From Terriglobia bacterium (GTDB lineage Bacteria; Acidobacteriota; Terriglobia; UBA7540), in assembly GCA_020072925.1 (NCBI GenBank), contig JAIQGA010000063.1, positions 1-33,702 on the forward strand: 33,702 nucleotides of DNA, written 5' to 3'. Each line of letters starts with the position of its first letter. The stretch's first letter is position 1. Positions 14,529 to 21,680 of the stretch are shown piece by piece. Made by a program: the position numbers and the translations under genes. The notes beneath the pieces are model-generated. The model was not told the origin of the DNA. It worked only from the letters and a program-made list of their open reading frames with translations, and did not search any database.

Positions 14529-15734
14529 TTAATGCACTTGCCCCGCCAATGAGAAAAGCGGCAAATAAAATGCGATCAGTACAAAGGCCACAACCAACGC
14601 GATGGACGCGATCATGACGGGGTCCACCAGCGCTACCAGCGTGGCGAGGTCAATATTCACGTCCTCTTCGAAAAACTCCGCCAGGGCTTCGAGCATGCTC
14701 GCCATGGCGCCGGTGGACTCCCCAACTTCCATCATCTCCAGGGCGAGCGTAGGGAAAAAGCCGCTGGTCCGCAGGCTGGCGCTCAGGGCGCGTCCGGCGG
14801 TGACTTCCTCCTGCGCATGCGAAATCGCCTGCGCCAGAAGCGGGCTGGATACCGAGTCCTTCGCTGTCTCGAGCGCCGCGACGATGGGGATGCCACCCTG
14901 CAGGAGCGTGGACAGCGTGCGCGCGAACTCCGCCACAGAGAACTTCAGCAGGAGTTTACCCGCAAGTGGCGAATGGAACTTCAGCCGCTCCCACGCGAGG
15001 CGCGTTCCGGGCGAGCGAAAAGCCATGCGCCCAAGCAACACCAGCACCACGATTCCCGCCAGAATAAACGCCGCGTACCGCTTCGCGGTCAGCGAAAACG
15101 AAATGACAAACAGCGTGAGGGGCGGCAACGCAACGTCCAGGTCGCGGTAGAGTTCCGCAAAGCGCGGGACGATGAACGTCGCGACGAAGACAATCAGCCC
15201 GCAGAGGAAGACCATGAGGAAGGCGGGATAAACCATCGCCGAGAGAAACTTCTTTCTGAACCCGCGGCCCGCCTTTTGATACGACAGATACTGCGCCAGG
15301 ACGCGGTCCAGGTTGCCGCTGCGTTCGCCGGCGCGGAGCGTGGCGCAGTAAATCTTCGGGAATTGCCCTACGGATTCAAACGCCTCGGAGAGCAGGGCGC
15401 CAGCTCGTACCTTGTCCCGAACCTCGTCCACCGCTACGCGCAACGCTTCGCTCTGCGTCTGCTTCGAAAGCAGGTCCAGGGACTTTTGCAGCGGCAGGCC
15501 GGACTTGGAAAGCGTCAAGAATTGCTGATTGAAGACCAGGAAATCGTCCGCGCGAATCCGCGCTTGGCGGCGACCGGTCAGGCGAATCGACAGCGCTTCC
15601 TTGGGGCGGACGGAGAACACAAAATAGCCTTGCGCTCCCAGCCGCTGGCGCAGCTCCTGCTCGGAGGCCGCCTGTTCGGTCTGCGTCACCACGCGCCCGC
15701 TGTCCGTACCGAGTTTGCAGACGAATTCAGCCAT
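14529..15734 (-). CDS. gspF: GspF/PilC-type inner-membrane platform protein
   Basis: This 401-residue protein has two T2SSF domains. Signatures include FLVFNQQFLTLSKSGLPL and the repeat-domain counterpart FARTLSTLLQGGIPIVAALE, plus MMEVGESTGAMASMLEALAEFFEEDV. Membrane helices lie near residues 168-192, 215-240 and 368-393. It binds GspE and moves pseudopilins out of the membrane. It lies 20 bases upstream of gspE and is separated from the pseudopilin gene by the inverted heptamer-repeat element at 15745-15852. Length is normal for the family. Confidence 0.95.
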   Translation of the reverse strand: MAEFVCKLGTDSGRVVTQTEQAASEQELRQRLGAQGYFVFSVRPKEALSIRLTGRRQARIRADDFLVFNQQFLTLSKSGLPLQKSLDLLSKQTQSEALRVAVDEVRDKVRAGALLSEAFESVGQFPKIYCATLRAGERSGNLDRVLAQYLSYQKAGRGFRKKFLSAMVYPAFLMVFLCGLIVFVATFIVPRFAELYRDLDVALPPLTLFVISFSLTAKRYAAFILAGIVVLVLLGRMAFRSPGTRLAWERLKFHSPLAGKLLLKFSVAEFARTLSTLLQGGIPIVAALETAKDSVSSPLLAQAISHAQEEVTAGRALSASLRTSGFFPTLALEMMEVGESTGAMASMLEALAEFFEEDVNIDLATLVALVDPVMIASIALVVAFVLIAFYLPLFSLAGQVH

Positions 15735-15744
15735 GAAAGAAGTT

Positions 15745-15852
15745 AACAGTCGACAGTCAACAGTTGACAGTTCCAGAAAACAAACGGGCGGCCCGCGCCT
15801 TATCCGACCTGGGTTTTGACTGTCGACTGTTGACTGTCAACTGTCGACTGTT
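15745..15852. repeat. Inverted array of heptamer repeats between gspF and the pseudopilin genes
   Basis: The right arm reads as five consecutive heptamers, GACTGTC-GACTGTT and so on (15818-15852). The left arm (15745-15772) is four heptamers of the complementary type (AACAGTC, GACAGTC, AACAGTT, GACAGTT). The arms are complementary over about 28 bases with a few wobble positions, separated by ~45 bases, and could form a long hairpin in the polycistronic transcript. It resembles cyanobacterial heptanucleotide STRR repeats in size only. Confidence 0.8.
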
Positions 15853-15856
15853 CCCC

Positions 15857-16372
15857 TCACCACGTGCTGTACTGCGTGCCATCAAAAGCCTGTTCCTCGG
15901 ACCCGCTGTGAACATCCACGACGCCCGGCTCGCTCTGGTCCGCGCCCATTGGCACGTCTTCAATGTCCTCGTGCCAGGTTGTATTCGAGCCCGTAAACGG
16001 GTCCACGGGAATTCCCCCGCGCAGATAACCGGCATCCACTAAATCCTGCAGCGAAGAGGGTGGTTTCTGTTTGTCGAGCGTGTACTCATCGATGAGCTTG
16101 CGCATTGTGAACAGGTCATCGCGGAGCACCGCCTCGCGGGCTCGAACCACCGCGACGTGGTACGTAGGAGCGGCCATGGATGCCATAATGAGAATCAAGG
16201 TGAGAACGATCATCAACTCCAGGAGGGTGAAGCCCATCGAGCGCCATCCACGGGCACGCACCCCGGGCCGGTCGCGGCTCGCGACCGGCCACGGAAAACT
16301 GGACGGTCCCTGGGCGGGCAGGACTCCCCGCGCGCCAGGCATTCCTTTACCAATCGGCGTACGAAGAGCCAT
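15857..16372 (-). CDS. GspG-like pseudopilin with long leader
   Basis: This is a type II pseudopilin with cleavage motif MGFTLLELMIVLTL; cleavage would fall after Gly47, leaving Phe+1 and Glu+5. The body has the usual long helix, RKLIDEYTLDKQKPPSSLQDLV and the GspG-type end with DPFTGSNTTWHEDIEDV and GTQYSTW. The 46-residue leader is unusually long, and its codons contain a perfect 11-bp hairpin (16266-16290). The true start may therefore be ATG 16237, or GTG 16261, rather than ATG 16372. The ATG 16372 frame overlaps the upstream pseudopilin gene by 26 bases. It would polymerise into the pseudopilus. Confidence 0.88.
   Translation of the reverse strand: MALRTPIGKGMPGARGVLPAQGPSSFPWPVASRDRPGVRARGWRSMGFTLLELMIVLTLILIMASMAAPTYHVAVVRAREAVLRDDLFTMRKLIDEYTLDKQKPPSSLQDLVDAGYLRGGIPVDPFTGSNTTWHEDIEDVPMGADQSEPGVVDVHSGSEEQAFDGTQYSTW
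16266..16290. repeat. Perfect 11-bp hairpin inside the pseudopilin leader
   Basis: GGCCGGTCGCG (16266-16276) and CGCGACCGGCC (16280-16290) pair perfectly around GCT. It resembles a REP-type palindrome and falls in the doubtful leader of the second pseudopilin, close to its likely translation start. Confidence 0.85.
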
Positions 16373-16838
16373 CTAAAGCAGTCCCCTGGGATTTAGTGTA
16401 AACGTCGAATACATTCTCGCCGCCCCACGAACGCGAATCGGCATCGTCTTGCATGGAGCGCAGACCCCAATCCGTCTGGCCGGTCATCGGATCCACAGGA
16501 ATTTTCCGCAGGAATTTGTATTTGGCCGTCGCAGCGCCCTTTACGGGCACACCCTTCACCAGTGTGTCGAGGTCGGGCGGATAGCCAAAAGACTCGACCT
16601 TCACCGGAATCAGTCCCATATCCGAGAAATACTTATACCGATCGATGGCCGTGCGCATTTCGCGCAGATCGCGGCGCAACTCCACTTCCCGCTCGCGCTG
16701 AATTTGCACGCGCGCCAACGGTAACGCAATACTGGTGAGCAACAAGAGGATGGTAATGGCGGCGATCATCTCCACGAGCGTAAATCCGCTCTCCACGCCT
16801 GACCGGGAAGCCGTCCTTCCAGTTCTCATGGCCTTCAT
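16347..16838 (-). CDS. gspG: GspG-like pseudopilin
   Basis: This 163-residue prepilin has a short basic leader and the motif GVESGFTLVEMIAAITIL. The prepilin peptidase would cut after Gly18, with Phe+1 and Glu23 at +5. The helix continues into REREVELRRDLREMRTAIDRYK, then the GspG-like C-terminal part with KIPVDPMTGQTDWGLRS and DVYTKSQGTALDGSSYADW. It is the likely major pseudopilin, although the neighbouring gene is very similar in type and either may be the major subunit. ATG 16838 overlaps the end of the secretin gene by four bases. No prepilin peptidase gene is in the window. Confidence 0.92.
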   Translation of the reverse strand: MKAMRTGRTASRSGVESGFTLVEMIAAITILLLLTSIALPLARVQIQREREVELRRDLREMRTAIDRYKYFSDMGLIPVKVESFGYPPDLDTLVKGVPVKGAATAKYKFLRKIPVDPMTGQTDWGLRSMQDDADSRSWGGENVFDVYTKSQGTALDGSSYADW

Positions 16839-18670
16839 GGACGTTGTTCCCCTGGAGGCGGTGACGGTTCCTCAGGGGTACCGACCGGCACTCCCGGGGC
16901 AGCCTCGGGAATCTGTGGAAGCGGCGCGCTCGGCCCACCGCCAACGGCTACATTCGCACCGGCACTACCCGACTCCGGCAGACGGATGACCCGTGGGGTC
17001 AGCATGACCAGGACTTCGGTATCAATTCGTTCATGGTGTTCTTCGGAGAAGAGATAGCGCAGCAGGGGAATCTGGGAGAGTCCCGGCAACCCGGACTTTG
17101 ACGTGCTGTCTTGGCTCTGAATCAGTCCGCCCAGCAAATTCACTTCACCTTCCTTCAGTCGGATGTCGTGCTCGATGCGGCGCTGACCGAAGGAAGGCTC
17201 GCTGAAGCCGCCAACATTGATGGGCGCACCCAGCGAGGAAATTTCGATAGCCGCGTGCAGGGCCACTTCCCCGTTCGAGAGCAGATGCGGCGTCAGATCC
17301 AAAATCACGCCCACATCCTGAAATTGGAATTGCGTGCTCGCCAGCAAACCGAACCCACCGCTGCCGCTCACGCTTCCCCCAAACGAGGGCAGAAAACTAC
17401 CCGTGGCATAAGGAATTCGCTGCCCGATTCGCAACTTGGCTGTCTCGCCATCCGTCACGCGGACCTGAGGATTCTGGAGGATGTGGGTGTGTGAGTCACC
17501 GAGCAAGGCTGAGGCCGTCGCGCCCGGCAGGACCACGCTGAAATCACTGGTACTTATCTTACCCAAACGGTTCAGCGGGAGGAAGGGGATGGAGGTTCCG
17601 CCCGTGGTGGTTGCAGAAGTCGTTGGATTGAAGCCTATAGCTCCCACGAGGCCCGTTGTGTTGGCCCCAGAGACTGAAACCGGCTGGGGAGTTAACCCCA
17701 AATCCTGGACGCGGTCTCGATCAGCCTCGACTACTGCGACGTCTATCAAGATTTCCGCCTTTCCGCGGTCCAAATCACGGATGAGCTGCTCTGCCGCCTG
17801 AACCTTGGCGGGGGTATCACGAATAATGATGGCGTTGGCATCTGGATTGTCGATAATCCGTTGCACTCCCAAGACCTGCTTGATGGCCGTGGTAATCGCG
17901 GTACGGTTCTGAGCCGTCAAAGGGTTCATCAGGTAAATGGTCCTGACAACTTCCTGGTCGTAATCGCGATGGTTGGTAGGGGTATCGGGAACCACTAAAA
18001 AGGTATTGGGCGTGAGCGGCCGGTAGAAACTCTTCGTCTGCATGCAGAGGACGTTAAGGACATCTTCTATCTTGATGTCAGAAAGATCCAGCGACACCTG
18101 CTTGGGGGCGAAATCCGCGGTGAAGGCAACATTCATCCCTGCCAGCTTGGCGACGGTTTCAAATGCTTTCCTGCTATCGATGGGGCCAAGATGCACGCGT
18201 GTTATCGGCCCCTGCGGGAATGGATTTAGCTTTACAGGTCCTGGAGCGGCCTCCGCCTCGGAGGCCTTAAGCGCTTGTTTGAGCTTCGATTCGCGAGCTT
18301 TCTTTGCCTCCGCTTGCACGGCCAAGACCCTTGCCAACTCCTGGGCGGCCGCCTCATTGCTGGGATCGATGCTCGCGGCTTTCTGGAACTCTCCCGACGC
18401 CTCCTCCAAGCGGTTCAGTTTCAGTAACTCGCGTCCGCGCTTAAGATGAGCAAGTGAGGCTTGGGTTCGAACGAGTCTCTCATGGAGCTGAATGGCGGCG
18501 TTTCCCGGCTGGTATTGAAGAGCCTTTTGGTAATCCACCAATGCCGTGTCCCAGTCCTTGCGCAACTCCGCTTTGCGACCTTGCTGGTAGGCGATGTTGC
18601 CCCCCGCGCAACCCCAACAGAAAACAAGGGCCACCAGGACCACCAGCGAACGGATCTGTCTTCTGAGCAT
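16835..18670 (-). CDS. gspD: GspD/PilQ-type secretin, TPR-containing lipoprotein
   Basis: This 611-residue outer-membrane secretin has a signal peptide and lipobox-like FCWGC (Cys21). TPR repeats follow at residues ~25-130 (DWDTALVDYQKALQYQPGN, LEEASGEFQKAASIDPSN). N0/STN (FETVAKLAGMNVAFTADF) and N1 domains come next, then the secretin domain with VAVVEADRDRVQDLGL and the end motif LVMLTPRVIR. The tail is proline-rich. N-terminal TPRs on the secretin itself are not part of classical GspD and could replace a separate pilotin/PilF function. The start overlaps nothing; 21 bases separate it from the four-repeat protein upstream. It overlaps the pseudopilin gene by four bases. Confidence 0.95.
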   Translation of the reverse strand: MLRRQIRSLVVLVALVFCWGCAGGNIAYQQGRKAELRKDWDTALVDYQKALQYQPGNAAIQLHERLVRTQASLAHLKRGRELLKLNRLEEASGEFQKAASIDPSNEAAAQELARVLAVQAEAKKARESKLKQALKASEAEAAPGPVKLNPFPQGPITRVHLGPIDSRKAFETVAKLAGMNVAFTADFAPKQVSLDLSDIKIEDVLNVLCMQTKSFYRPLTPNTFLVVPDTPTNHRDYDQEVVRTIYLMNPLTAQNRTAITTAIKQVLGVQRIIDNPDANAIIIRDTPAKVQAAEQLIRDLDRGKAEILIDVAVVEADRDRVQDLGLTPQPVSVSGANTTGLVGAIGFNPTTSATTTGGTSIPFLPLNRLGKISTSDFSVVLPGATASALLGDSHTHILQNPQVRVTDGETAKLRIGQRIPYATGSFLPSFGGSVSGSGGFGLLASTQFQFQDVGVILDLTPHLLSNGEVALHAAIEISSLGAPINVGGFSEPSFGQRRIEHDIRLKEGEVNLLGGLIQSQDSTSKSGLPGLSQIPLLRYLFSEEHHERIDTEVLVMLTPRVIRLPESGSAGANVAVGGGPSAPLPQIPEAAPGVPVGTPEEPSPPPGEQRP

Positions 18671-18691
18671 GTGTCTCCTTCGCGGGCCCTC

Positions 18692-20740
18692 TCAGCGGGG
18701 CGCAGCACCATTATCCGGCATCGGCGAAGACAAGTTCAAGCCGCGCTTCCCTAACCTGCGTTCGTCCAACAACTCCGTACTCCTTTGGGGCATACAGCCT
18801 CCCCCTCCCATCATGCGAGGGGATTCTTGCGCCATCTCAGTCCCATCTAGAGACGGATATCTTGTTATGATGCAGTTTTGGAGCGGGCCGCGTTGCTCAG
18901 TCCGAGCCCAGTTTGATTCCTGGTCGACTTGCGGAATCAACTGGTCGGGAGATACTTCTACGACTTCGACCACCGACGCAGACATATCAATTACCTTGAA
19001 CCTCTCCGCGAAAACTTCACCTTTGTGAACGAGATAAACGCTGTCTCCATTCGCAACGACTGCTTCGTACTCCCCGTTGGGCTTCTGAACGTAGCCAAGG
19101 GGCTTCCACAATTGCACGGCTGGGGTCGGCGGTGCGCTTCTCACCGGATTCGAGGCAGTAACTCTGGTCAGAGGCTCCGGAGACCCACGAGCCACGGAAC
19201 CGCGTAGGCCTTTGGGAGGCGCCCGTTTCGCGAGGCGTGATTGTTTGGCATCTTCACGATGGGCCGGGAGATCTGTGCCTCTCATCCGACCTTCGCGCAA
19301 TGAGGCAACGAGTCCCTTAACTAATCGATCCGGAGGACGCTGAGAACCGTTGGCAGTCCCCAGGCTGGGTTGCTCGTCTGCCATAGCCGCAAGCTCCGGA
19401 GTTCCGGAGCTTTCGGGCGGCTGAGGAGAAAGGTCTTCCGCAATGACGGCAAACGGGGAGACCCTTAGTGCCTTAAACTTATCAGCAAAGACCTCGCCCT
19501 CGTGAACAACGTAAACCTCATCGTTATGGTCAAGGATGGCTTCTACCTGGCCATTTGGTCGTTGCACGTAGCCAATTGCCGTTAACATGACCGGCTTGGT
19601 GTCGATACGTGTTGTCTGGTCCGAGGCATTGCGCACCGGAGGGCTTGAGTTGATTAATTTTGGCACTATTACTGCGCCGGGTCCGTTCAAGTGCGCAATC
19701 AGTGAGGCGGGAACATAGGCGTTTGGCTCAGGCCTGGCTACCCTGGGGCTCACCAGGCCGGAAACCCTCCGAAATATGTCAGATCGAACTTGGGCAGCAA
19801 CGAAGGTCGGAGTGTCCGGCAGGGCGTTCAGAGCAAGGACCTGCCTCGGCAGGACATCTCCCTGTGAATTGGCCTGGAGCCGGTCGAGGGCACGAGGATT
19901 CGCTCTTGCGGCACTAAGTTGTTGGGATGCCTTTGAATTGCCAGCCATGATCGGCTCACGCCTCACGAGTTGGATGCTTTCACCATCGGCAATTACGGCC
20001 ACGACTTCCCCGTTCTCCTTCTCCACGTAACCCAATGGTTGTGACAGGGGTGGAGGCAATTCCCCGCGGGGTGGCAATGGGGTCTTGGTTGAACCCTTAG
20101 TCGACTGAAGAGCTTGCCGGCCGGCGCTTCCTTCTTGAGCCTCCGCCACTTGGATAGCCTGCCTCGTCCGCCTCACCTCGTGGGGCAGACCATTTCCTGC
20201 CGCTGGCACCTCGACCACTTCCACGCTCGATGGCGATATCTTCAAAACCTTGTACTTATCCGCGAAGATCTCGCCTTCGTGTAGCACCTGGACTTGTTCC
20301 CCTTCCCCAAGGACTGCTTCCACGGTCCCATCGGGTTTCCGCACGTAGCCAAGTGGTGTCAAAGTGAGGGTTGTCGGTGAAGGGTCATGGGCCGGTGGAG
20401 GTGGGGGACATGCTTGAGAAACCGTTGTGGAAGCGGGGGACGGCCCTTTCGAGCCGGCGATCGCAACTGCTAGCAATGGAGCTCTGGCACGAGCTGTGCG
20501 TGCTGCCCGAGCACCTCGATTGATACTCACACCAAGTGATTCGCGCCGCCCGGCTTCTCGTCTTGCGATAGGGAAAAGTCCCGACCACCCGCGCGAACCC
20601 GAAGGAGCGGATTCTTCAACCTCAAGGAGCGTGATTTGTCGCGGCAAACTCGCGTCCCCGGTAAGATTAGGGAAGCCTAAGAGGCAGGCGGCGGCAGTTA
20701 CCCCTCCCGCAAACTTCGCGAAATGTCTCACGGCTTTCAT
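18692..20740 (-). CDS. Protein with four GspC/PilP-like repeat domains
   Basis: This 682-residue protein opens the secretion operon. Residues ~10-28 are a signal or membrane segment. Four copies of one domain can be seen: 129-178, 236-264 (shortened), 388-437 and 547-597. Each follows the pattern LGYVxKPxGxxEAV...VxxVHEGExFADKFKVxxISPxxV. The same domain is single in the GspC/PilP-like protein at 10218-10787. Between repeats are proline- and glutamine-rich linkers without predicted structure. In GspC and PilP this domain docks on the secretin N-domains. A protein with several copies could crosslink secretin subunits or span the periplasm. I know no named family with this architecture. The last ~85 residues are unlike the rest. 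Confidence 0.72.
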   Translation of the reverse strand: MKAVRHFAKFAGGVTAAACLLGFPNLTGDASLPRQITLLEVEESAPSGSRGWSGLFPIARREAGRRESLGVSINRGARAARTARARAPLLAVAIAGSKGPSPASTTVSQACPPPPPAHDPSPTTLTLTPLGYVRKPDGTVEAVLGEGEQVQVLHEGEIFADKYKVLKISPSSVEVVEVPAAGNGLPHEVRRTRQAIQVAEAQEGSAGRQALQSTKGSTKTPLPPRGELPPPLSQPLGYVEKENGEVVAVIADGESIQLVRREPIMAGNSKASQQLSAARANPRALDRLQANSQGDVLPRQVLALNALPDTPTFVAAQVRSDIFRRVSGLVSPRVARPEPNAYVPASLIAHLNGPGAVIVPKLINSSPPVRNASDQTTRIDTKPVMLTAIGYVQRPNGQVEAILDHNDEVYVVHEGEVFADKFKALRVSPFAVIAEDLSPQPPESSGTPELAAMADEQPSLGTANGSQRPPDRLVKGLVASLREGRMRGTDLPAHREDAKQSRLAKRAPPKGLRGSVARGSPEPLTRVTASNPVRSAPPTPAVQLWKPLGYVQKPNGEYEAVVANGDSVYLVHKGEVFAERFKVIDMSASVVEVVEVSPDQLIPQVDQESNWARTEQRGPLQNCIITRYPSLDGTEMAQESPRMMGGGGCMPQRSTELLDERRLGKRGLNLSSPMPDNGAAPR

Positions 20741-21005
20741 CGCGTCACGTCAAGTTTGCGTCGCCCGGTGAGCATGAAACCAGAAGAGTTATTATCTCTT
20801 TTTCCGGGGCGCAGCGGTAGTGCTATTTGAAGGCGAGCGGCTGCGAGGGATGGTCCGGTATCATCGCACGTAGGAATTATACTCGGGTGTGGGGCGGAGG
20901 TTCAAAAGAAATTTCTCCGACCGAGGTGAGGAAATGAAGGTCCTCGGCGGTAAGAAGGTCGCGCTGAATCGCGGAGAGTCCGGACTCCCGGGCCAGGAGG
21001 CGGGG
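20741..21005 (-). promoter_or_regulatory. Likely promoter region of the secretion operon
   Basis: This 265-base gap separates the LuxR regulator's stop from the start of the secretion operon on the same strand. An AT-rich ATAATA sits near 20790-20795 on the minus strand and could be a -10 element. There is no strong Shine-Dalgarno before ATG 20740. No operator repeat could be identified. Confidence 0.3.
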
Positions 21006-21680
21006 CTAGTTATTTTCGGCGAGTCGGTGATTGACGGCGAAGAGCGCCAACTCCAGGCGGTTGGAGACGCCCAGCTTATCGAAGATGTTAGTGAGGTGGT
21101 GCTTAACAGTTTGCTCGCTGATGTGGAATTTCTCGGAAATATCCTTGTTCGTATACCCGGCCACGATCGCCGATACAATTTCAAGTTCCCGGGGCGTGAG
21201 TCCGAACCTTTTCTTCCCCGATTCTTCATCCGGGAGCGATCTCAGGTCGCGCAGCGTCATGACCAGATCTGAAACGGCGGCGTTGCCGACCCAGTACTGA
21301 CCGGCCCTCACGGCGCGGATGCTCTTGAGCAGCAGGCTGGTGGCGGACTCTTTCAGGACCACACCGCGGGCGCCAAGCTGCAGCGCCTCCAGGGTTTGCC
21401 GGGGCTCGACCACGGCTGCCAGCACAATAGTGCGAGTATGGGGTGCGGCCCTGGCCACGTCGCGCAAAGCCTGCATGCCCGGGACCCGTGGCATCGCCAG
21501 GTCGAGCAGCAGGATATCCGGCTTGAGCTGAGCGGCGAGACGGAGAGCCTCACCGCCGTCCGCAGCTTCGCCCACGACCTGGAAACCCGACTCGGCCTCC
21601 AGGAGCTTGCGGAGGCCGTCTCGGAAGATCGCATGATCGTCCGCGATGAGAATGCGAATAGTCTCGTCTTTCTTATCCAT
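21006..21680 (-). CDS. NarL/FixJ-family response regulator
   Basis: This 224-residue regulator has a receiver domain with acidic pocket DD at 14-15, phosphoacceptor Asp60 (LLLDLAMP) and Lys110 (VVLKES). A LuxR-type HTH follows at residues ~158-215 (LTPRELEIVSAIVAGYTNKDISEKF, EQTVKHHLTNIFDKLG). It is the partner of the histidine kinase upstream, whose gene it overlaps by eight bases. Being directly upstream of the secretion operon, it may regulate it, but no binding site can be shown. Key residues are intact. Confidence 0.93.
   Translation of the reverse strand: MDKKDETIRILIADDHAIFRDGLRKLLEAESGFQVVGEAADGGEALRLAAQLKPDILLLDLAMPRVPGMQALRDVARAAPHTRTIVLAAVVEPRQTLEALQLGARGVVLKESATSLLLKSIRAVRAGQYWVGNAAVSDLVMTLRDLRSLPDEESGKKRFGLTPRELEIVSAIVAGYTNKDISEKFHISEQTVKHHLTNIFDKLGVSNRLELALFAVNHRLAENN

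Noticed and set aside
14817-15746. 309-codon open frame on the plus strand
   Set aside because: Antisense to gspF; Arg/Gln-rich with no family signature, a GC-rich shadow.
15745-15852. Possible CRISPR array
   Set aside because: The repeats are only 7 bases long, contiguous without spacers, and inverted; no cas gene is present.
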